This document shows positions 7,087-10,905 of a DNA stretch of 10,905 nucleotides, one piece after another. The stretch is from Flavobacteriales bacterium (GTDB lineage: Bacteria; Bacteroidota; Bacteroidia; Flavobacteriales; UA16): NCBI GenBank assembly GCA_030831885.1, contig JAURKF010000196.1, forward strand, positions 1-10,905, in the 5' to 3' direction. The notes below the pieces were generated by a model. The model ran no database searches and was not told the DNA's origin. It saw only the letters and a program-made list of their open reading frames with translations. The position numbers were made by a program, and so were the translations under genes. The stretch's first letter is position 1. Every line of letters begins with the position of its first letter.

Positions 7087-7143
7087 TTCGGGATGTGTGA
7101 TTAATATTGCAGAGCCCGTTTGTTTTTCGCAAGGGCATGCCTT

Positions 7144-7896
7144 ATGACCGAAGCCCCACTGTGCTCCATCATTACTGTTGTTTACAATGCTGAGTCGCTC
7201 ATTGAGCGAACGATATTCAGCGTTCAAAAACAGACCCTGCAGTCATTCGAGCACATTATCATAGACGGCGCATCAACGGATGGGACACTGAAGGTGGTTG
7301 AACGATATGCCTCACCCACGAGGCGCGTATATTCAGAACGCGATAGCGGCATTTATGATGCGATGAATAAAGGGTTGAATCACGCAAGAGGAGTATTTAT
7401 CATTTTCATGAATGCCGGTGATGAGTTTTACGATGAAAACGTATTGCACAAGGCGATTGTGGGAAATGAAGATGTCGATTTTATTTATGGAGAAACAGCT
7501 GTAGTGGATGAGAAGGGCAATGTACTTGGTGACCGCAGATTAAAACCGCCTGCTGTTCTGACTTGGAAAAGTCTGCAGCGTGGTATGTGCGTGTCGCATC
7601 AGTCTATTTTTGTGCGCAGGGAGCTGGCCGAACCATTCGATTTACATTACAAAATCAGTGGCGACATTGATTGGACCATTCGCATGCTTCGCAAGTCAAA
7701 GCGAATAGTTAACGCGCGTTGCTATGTTTCAAAGTTTCTCGAAGGTGGAGTATCGGCCTCGCGCCGCAAGCAAGGGTTGAAAGAGCGATTCCGCATCATG
7801 AGCAAGCACTACGGCATTTTTACGACGTTATTTAATCACCTTGTCATTTTGCTGCGGTATCCGTTGCATCGATTGACCAGGAAGTCGATGACATAG
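7144..7896 (+). CDS. Family 2 glycosyltransferase (GT-A fold)
   Basis: The 250-residue enzyme has a standard GT2 N-terminus: SIITVVYNAE (8-17), the nucleotide-binding IIIDGASTDGT (38-48) and SERDSGIYDAMNKG (64-77). The last motif is the hallmark of the WcaE-like branch. MNAGDEF (89-95) occupies the metal-binding DxD position, and SGDIDWTIRM (172-181) supplies the probable catalytic-base region. The C-terminal 50 residues are basic and include a hydrophobic stretch (FNHLVILLRY, 230-239) that may attach it to the inner membrane. I chose the ATG at 7144. A TTG at 7120 would add eight residues (MFFARACL) outside the family core. It is divergent from the Pse operon across 70 bases and presumably assembles the same glycan from an NDP-sugar in the cytoplasm. 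Donor and acceptor cannot be read from the sequence. Confidence 0.88.
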   Translation: MTEAPLCSIITVVYNAESLIERTIFSVQKQTLQSFEHIIIDGASTDGTLKVVERYASPTRRVYSERDSGIYDAMNKGLNHARGVFIIFMNAGDEFYDENVLHKAIVGNEDVDFIYGETAVVDEKGNVLGDRRLKPPAVLTWKSLQRGMCVSHQSIFVRRELAEPFDLHYKISGDIDWTIRMLRKSKRIVNARCYVSKFLEGGVSASRRKQGLKERFRIMSKHYGIFTTLFNHLVILLRYPLHRLTRKSMT

Positions 7897-7897
7897 G

Positions 7898-7920
7898 AAG
7901 TGACCAATGATTAGTCACTT
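7898..7920. terminator. Hairpin between convergent genes, possible bidirectional terminator
   Basis: AAGTGAC and GTCACTT form a perfect 7-bp stem around a 9-base loop. It begins one base after the stop of the glycosyltransferase and ends 22 bases before the DUF4286 stop. There is no following T-run on either strand, so it is not a canonical intrinsic terminator, but position between convergent genes fits transcript 3'-end formation. Confidence 0.4.
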
Positions 7921-7941
7921 GTCACTACTCTCTACTCACTA

Positions 7942-8286
7942 TCAATTCGGGTTTACAGGAGGAAACGGCGATCGGATTTCATGCACAATTTCGAGCGTGG
8001 TTCTAAATGCTGCTACACGAGATCCGTATTTATCGGAGTGTTCTTTCTGCAAAGCAGGAGCGAATTGCTCCATATACTCGTTCAGGTCTTTTTGGCTGCG
8101 TGCCACATATTGTATCGCATAGGTGACGCCATTTTCTTCATACTCATGAACGCGACAAACTCGGTTCTCCAAAAACATCCCCGTATTCATCACATCCGGA
8201 ATGTGCTTGAACATCATCCAGTCGAGCCATTCCTCATGGATTTCGGGGTCAACACTGCATGTCACATTGTATAGCACACGGTTCAT
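7942..8286 (-). CDS. DUF4286 family protein, unknown function
   Basis: The 114-residue cytoplasmic protein matches the DUF4286 pattern common in Bacteroidota. It starts RVLYNVTCSVDPEIHEEWLD (residues 3-22), continues WMMFKHIPDVMNTGMF (23-38), and has GVTYAIQYVARSQKDLNEYM (53-72). The composition and size suggest a small alpha/beta ferredoxin-like barrel related to dimeric alpha-beta barrel monooxygenase-type folds, but no catalytic residues can be named and I do not assign a function. It has no signal peptide or membrane segment. The ATG at 8286 is well supported, since family members begin within a few residues of the first strand. It is transcribed alone, convergent with the glycosyltransferase and divergent from the membrane-cytochrome-hflX run, and is not evidently part of the glycan locus. 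Confidence 0.83.
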   Translation of the reverse strand: MNRVLYNVTCSVDPEIHEEWLDWMMFKHIPDVMNTGMFLENRVCRVHEYEENGVTYAIQYVARSQKDLNEYMEQFAPALQKEHSDKYGSRVAAFRTTLEIVHEIRSPFPPVNPN

Positions 8287-8327
8287 AGCTTATTGTAAAG
8301 AGGCAAAGATTGGGTATAAATAGTCAA

Positions 8328-8344
8328 TATCATTCACAATGATA
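8328..8344. promoter_or_regulatory. Perfect inverted repeat in divergent promoter region, possible operator
   Basis: TATCATT-CAC-AATGATA is a perfect 7-bp dyad with a 3-base spacer, in the 118-base gap between the DUF4286 gene and the membrane protein gene. Its centre (8336) is about 60 bases upstream of the start predicted from the box at 8382, a position usual for activators. It does not match the FNR (TTGAT-N4-ATCAA) or Fur consensus closely. AT-rich dyads this short also occur by chance. Confidence 0.35.
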
Positions 8345-8381
8345 ATTTTAGGTCTGTCAGTCTGAATTAACGTTGTTGGAT

Positions 8382-8389
8382 TAGCTTTG
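8382..8389 (+). promoter_or_regulatory. Candidate promoter -7 box for the membrane protein/cytochrome/hflX run
   Basis: TAGCTTTG is an exact TAnnTTTG match 15 bases before the ATG at 8405, so transcription would begin near 8396 with a leader of about 9 bases. The -33 TTG is not clear; CTG occurs near 8362. The position supports the ATG at 8405 over the TTG at 8387, which lies inside the box. Confidence 0.4.
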
Positions 8390-8404
8390 GCAAAACTTCG
8401 AATT

Positions 8405-8854
8405 ATGTATACAGGATTACTTCATTTGCATTCCTTACTGCGCTGGGTAGGGCTGCTTCTTATGGTCATCACAATTATCGATAGCCTTGCGCGTGTTTAC
8501 CGTCCGTTTCTCAGCAACGAGCGTAAACTTTCACTTCTCACTATGATTATTCTGCATACTCAATTGCTCATCGGCATTGCTTTGTATTTTGTAAGTCCGC
8601 TTATATCGAACGCCATTGAGTCGGGTAATATCATGAAAGATCCTGTAAATCGTTTCTATCTGGTTGAACATTTTCTTGGTATGGTCATCGCAATTGCACT
8701 TGTTACAATTGGTCACGTTAAAGCCAAAAAGCAAAGTGAGAGTTGGGCTAAGCATAAGCTCATATTTACCTACTATACCATCGCGCTCATTCTCATTTTA
8801 ATTAGTATTCCATGGCCGTTCAGAATGGTTGGCGAAGGACGCGGCTGGTTCTGA
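8405..8854 (+). CDS. Small four-helix inner-membrane protein ('cytochrome B-like' of Bacteroidota)
   Basis: The 149-residue protein is almost all membrane. Four hydrophobic helices lie near residues 11-28, 43-63, 87-105 and 119-136. It begins MYTGLLHLHSLLRWVGLLLM and ends IPWPFRMVGEGRGWF, the two ends by which this Bacteroidota family, often labelled 'cytochrome B', is recognised. Histidines at 7, 9, 51, 89, 104 and 117 lie at or near helix ends. Several could bind haem, but no paired-His haem motif is proven, so haem binding is unverified. The ATG at 8405 is preferred. A TTG at 8387 would add six residues and overlaps the promoter box. The 3' end overlaps the next gene, a cytochrome c, by 43 bases in another frame, suggesting coupled expression and a possible redox partnership. 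Confidence 0.8.
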   Translation: MYTGLLHLHSLLRWVGLLLMVITIIDSLARVYRPFLSNERKLSLLTMIILHTQLLIGIALYFVSPLISNAIESGNIMKDPVNRFYLVEHFLGMVIAIALVTIGHVKAKKQSESWAKHKLIFTYYTIALILILISIPWPFRMVGEGRGWF

Positions 8855-9174
8855 TAGCCTGCGCTCTTTTAGTGACCGCGCTTTCATGCGGTGACAAGAA
8901 AACCCGCGATCAATACCCCGTGCGAGCCACGGTAGATGGTCCGGTAGATGCCGCCTTGGTAAAAAAGTTGTACGACGTAAAGTGTGCTCTGTGCCATGGA
9001 TATGATGGAGCGCAACAATTTGCAGGTGCCAAGGACTTAACTCAGAGTGTTCTTCCAAAAAATGAAATAGTCTTGCGTATTGCCGAGGGCAAAGGTTCTA
9101 TGCCGCCACACAAGGATGTGCTGAGTGAAGAACAAATGGATGCCTTGGCCGATTTTGTGTTGACCTTGCGTTGA
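8812..9174 (+). CDS. Monohaem c-type cytochrome lipoprotein
   Basis: The 120-residue exported protein has one haem-c site, CALCH at 58-62, and a probable distal Met ligand at M97 in GKGSMPPH (94-100), as in small class I cytochromes c. The N-terminus has a basic n-region (WRRTR, 7-11) and a hydrophobic core (12-23) ending in LSCGDKK. C26 is therefore a likely lipid-modified cysteine, although the -3 residue is Ala rather than Leu and the lipobox is imperfect. The mature domain would sit in the periplasm, tethered to a membrane, and shuttle electrons. The ATG lies inside the preceding gene. Starting later would remove the signal peptide, so the 43-base overlap is taken as real. The hflX start follows 25 bases after its stop. 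Confidence 0.85.
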   Translation: MAVQNGWRRTRLVLIACALLVTALSCGDKKTRDQYPVRATVDGPVDAALVKKLYDVKCALCHGYDGAQQFAGAKDLTQSVLPKNEIVLRIAEGKGSMPPHKDVLSEEQMDALADFVLTLR

Positions 9175-9199
9175 TAAAGCGCTTATCCCAGAAGGAATT

Positions 9200-10426
9200 T
9201 TGATAGAGAAAAAAAACAAACTTATTTCAACCGCCAAAGAGCAGGAAACCTGTGTATTGGTTGGAATCGTTACCCGCGATCAATCGCGAGAACAACTCAC
9301 AGAATATTTGGATGAGCTTGCATTTCTTGCAGAAACAGCCAACGCGCGTTGCCTGCGGCGCTTTACACAGAATCTTGACAGACCTGATACACGAACATTT
9401 ATCGGTAGCGGGAAGCTGCAAGAGTTGAAAGACTACGTTTCAGAGCACAAACCGGCGATGATTATTTTCGACGACGAACTTGCCCCGTCGCAACTGCGCA
9501 ACCTCGAGTCGACGTTCAAGGAGATGAACGTGAAGATTCTGGATCGCAATAACCTCATTCTCGACATATTCGCCAGCCGGGCGCGCACGGCACACGCCAA
9601 GAAACAAGTCGAGCTCGCACAGTATGAATATCTACTACCGCGACTCACCCGCATGTGGACGCACTTGGAAAAGCAACGCGGAGGCATTGGTATGCGCGGT
9701 CCCGGTGAGCAGGAAATCGAAACCGACCGACGAATCGTTCGCGATCGTATTGCGTTTTTGAAAGAGCAGCTGAAGGAGATCGATAAACAAATGGCCACGC
9801 AGCGAGGCAATCGCGGCGCATTGGTGCGTGTGGCGCTAGTGGGATATACCAACGTAGGTAAAAGCACCATCATGAATATGCTTTCGAAGAGCGATGTGTT
9901 TGCCGAAAACAAACTCTTCGCAACACTTGATACAACGGTGCGCAAAGTGGTGGTGCACAACTTGCCTTTTTTGCTGACCGATACCGTAGGTTTTATTCGC
10001 AAGCTTCCGCATCAGCTAATCGAGTCGTTCAAAAGTACGCTTGACGAAACCCGCGAATCCGACCTGCTGGTGCATGTAGTTGATATTTCCCATCCGCAGT
10101 TTGAAGATCATTTCAATGTGGTGAATGAAACACTGAAGGAGATTGGAGTGGGCGACAAACCAACGATGGTTATCTTCAACAAGATTGACGCGTACAAACA
10201 TGTACCCAAGGCCGACGATGACCTCACACCAACCACACGCGAAAACATCACACTAGAAGAACTGCAGCGCACGTGGATGGCCCGCCTCCAAAACTCGGAT
10301 GTCGTTTTTATTTCGGCAGCGAAAAAGTTAAACATCGATCAGCTGCGCGACACGATGTATGAGCGAGTGAGGCAGATACACATTACGCGTTTTCCGCATA
10401 ATGATTTCTTATTTCCGCTCGAGTAA
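9200..10426 (+). CDS. hflX: Ribosome-associated GTPase HflX
   Basis: HflX is a GTP- and ATP-hydrolysing protein that binds the ribosome and splits or rescues stalled 70S particles. All parts are present in the 408 residues. The N-terminal HflX domain includes FIGSGKL (67-73) and DRNNLILDIFASRARTAHAK (115-134). The glycine-rich linker is RGGIGMRGPGEQEIETDRR (160-178). The G domain has G1 GYTNVGKST (215-223), G3 DTVGF (261-265), G4 NKID (327-330) and G5 SAAK (372-375). The start is a TTG at 9200, giving MIEKKNKLISTAKEQE, which fits Bacteroidota HflX proteins. It is preceded by an AGAAGGA Shine-Dalgarno-like stretch five bases upstream, stronger than most in this window. It is probably transcribed with the cytochrome gene. 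No lesion is visible. Confidence 0.96.
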   Translation: MIEKKNKLISTAKEQETCVLVGIVTRDQSREQLTEYLDELAFLAETANARCLRRFTQNLDRPDTRTFIGSGKLQELKDYVSEHKPAMIIFDDELAPSQLRNLESTFKEMNVKILDRNNLILDIFASRARTAHAKKQVELAQYEYLLPRLTRMWTHLEKQRGGIGMRGPGEQEIETDRRIVRDRIAFLKEQLKEIDKQMATQRGNRGALVRVALVGYTNVGKSTIMNMLSKSDVFAENKLFATLDTTVRKVVVHNLPFLLTDTVGFIRKLPHQLIESFKSTLDETRESDLLVHVVDISHPQFEDHFNVVNETLKEIGVGDKPTMVIFNKIDAYKHVPKADDDLTPTTRENITLEELQRTWMARLQNSDVVFISAAKKLNIDQLRDTMYERVRQIHITRFPHNDFLFPLE

Positions 10427-10613
10427 TATTTTGGGGATTGTGCAATGGGAGAAGTTAATGTCGTACTTCCATCTAGCCCTTTCCCACTGCATCACTATTT
10501 CACTATTTCACTATTTCACTTCTTCACCAGTTGTGAAAACAATCCTAATAACTTCACTGCTTTTCCACCAACCACTGTGATACATTCGCATTACAAATTC
10601 TACACACGCGTTT
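10427..10613 (+). other. Intergenic region before the aminotransferase
   Basis: These 187 bases separate hflX from the aminotransferase. Besides the tandem repeat at 10492-10523 it is AT-rich. A TACATTCG sequence near 10581 is one mismatch from TAnnTTTG and could be the promoter box, with weak support. No hairpin followed by a T-run and no RNA gene were seen. Confidence 0.5.
10492..10523 (+). repeat. 8-bp tandem repeat (TCACTATT)x3 plus a degenerate copy
   Basis: Three exact head-to-tail copies of TCACTATT (10492-10515) are followed by TCACTTCT (10516-10523) and a partial TCACC. The array is in non-coding sequence, so copy changes would not shift a real reading frame. It could arise by replication slippage and might vary between strains. 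Confidence 0.85.
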
Positions 10614-10905
10614 ATGAGCAACACAGCATCACCCACAAACTATAGGGTGTCGCACATGGCCGAGAATCTGATCGGTTCCGAAATCATTAAACTAGCAGGG
10701 GAGATCCGTGACCTGATTGCGAAAGGGGAGAAGATCTTCAACTTCACGATTGGTGATTTCGATCCGAAAATTTTTCCGATACCGACCGAGCTGAAGCAAG
10801 CCATCGTGGATGCATACAGGAACGATGAAACGAACTACCCGCCTGCCGACGGTATGGCCGATTTGCGCAAGGTGGTCGCACAATTCATTCAACAAACGCA
10901 ATCGC
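10614..10905 (+). CDS. Class I/II PLP-dependent aminotransferase, N-terminal part (cut by window edge)
   Basis: The 97 visible codons match the N-terminus of fold-type I, class I/II aminotransferases of the aspartate aminotransferase group. HMAENLIGSEIIKLAGEIRD (14-33) is the first helix. FNFTIGDFDPKIFPIP (47-62) holds the substrate-loop region, and TNYPPADGMADLRKVVAQF (75-93) is the standard 'Y-x-G-x-x-LR' segment. The active-site lysine lies beyond the window, so activity and substrate cannot be judged. The ATG at 10614 is used. A second ATG at 10656 (MAENLIG) would also keep the domain. It is not the missing PseC, which belongs to the DegT/DnrJ/EryC1 family with a different N-terminus. It is probably an amino-acid metabolism enzyme unconnected with the glycan operon. 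Confidence 0.87.
   Translation, partial: MSNTASPTNYRVSHMAENLIGSEIIKLAGEIRDLIAKGEKIFNFTIGDFDPKIFPIPTELKQAIVDAYRNDETNYPPADGMADLRKVVAQFIQQTQS

Noticed and set aside
7120..7143. TTG at 7120 as the start of the family 2 glycosyltransferase
   Set aside because: The ATG at 7144 gives a normal GT2 N-terminus. The upstream eight codons overlap the probable transcription start region.
8531..8755. A 74-codon minus-strand open frame inside the membrane protein gene
   Set aside because: It is antisense to a recognised membrane protein family and has no domain or plausible promoter.
9433..10002. A 189-codon minus-strand open frame
   Set aside because: It is antisense to hflX, is rich in Ser, Arg and Cys in the way typical of shadow frames, and lacks any domain.
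10445..10645. A 66-codon plus-strand open frame between hflX and the aminotransferase
   Set aside because: Its middle is the TCACTATT tandem array read as protein, its composition is low-complexity, and it overlaps the well-supported aminotransferase start. No family resemblance.
10614..10905. The partial aminotransferase as the missing PseC
   Set aside because: Its N-terminus is of the class I/II aspartate aminotransferase type. PseC belongs to the DegT/DnrJ/EryC1 type. It also lies over 3 kb from the Pse operon on the other strand.

Overview
The window looks like Bacteroidota chromosome. The signs are a DUF4286-family protein, a small four-helix 'cytochrome B-like' protein paired with a lipoprotein cytochrome c, an HflX with the MIEKK-type N-terminus seen in that phylum, weak Shine-Dalgarno sites, and TAnnTTTG-like boxes upstream of several genes. 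Genus cannot be resolved by reading alone. No tRNA, rRNA, CRISPR array, transposase or integrase was seen.

Bases 1-7073 hold one tightly packed minus-strand surface-glycan operon. In transcription order it encodes: a DUF115/GT42-like putative glycosyltransferase; a CatB-type O-acetyltransferase; PseB (UDP-GlcNAc 4,6-dehydratase); a SAM methyltransferase; an SpsF-type CMP-sugar synthetase acting as PseF; PseG fused to a PseH-like GNAT domain; PseI (pseudaminic acid synthase); and the start of a Wzx-like flippase cut by the window edge. Together they explain synthesis of CMP-pseudaminic acid from UDP-GlcNAc, its decoration, and export of the glycan. The PseC aminotransferase step is the exception. 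It is absent here, and a methyltransferase sits in the usual pseB-pseC-pseF slot. The DUF115/GT42-like protein is the best candidate in view for the pseudaminyltransferase, because the same domain is the core of the Maf flagellin pseudaminyltransferases.

A divergent plus-strand family 2 glycosyltransferase (7144-7896) probably belongs to the same glycan locus. It converges on a DUF4286 gene (7942-8286, minus), with a short hairpin and TCACT-rich sequence between them.

From 8287 the content turns to housekeeping genes. A divergent intergenic region carries a perfect 7-3-7 inverted repeat. It is followed by a plus-strand run: a small four-helix membrane protein, an overlapping monohaem lipoprotein cytochrome c, and hflX. 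After a 187-base gap with an 8-bp tandem repeat comes the 5' part of a class I/II aminotransferase that runs off the window.
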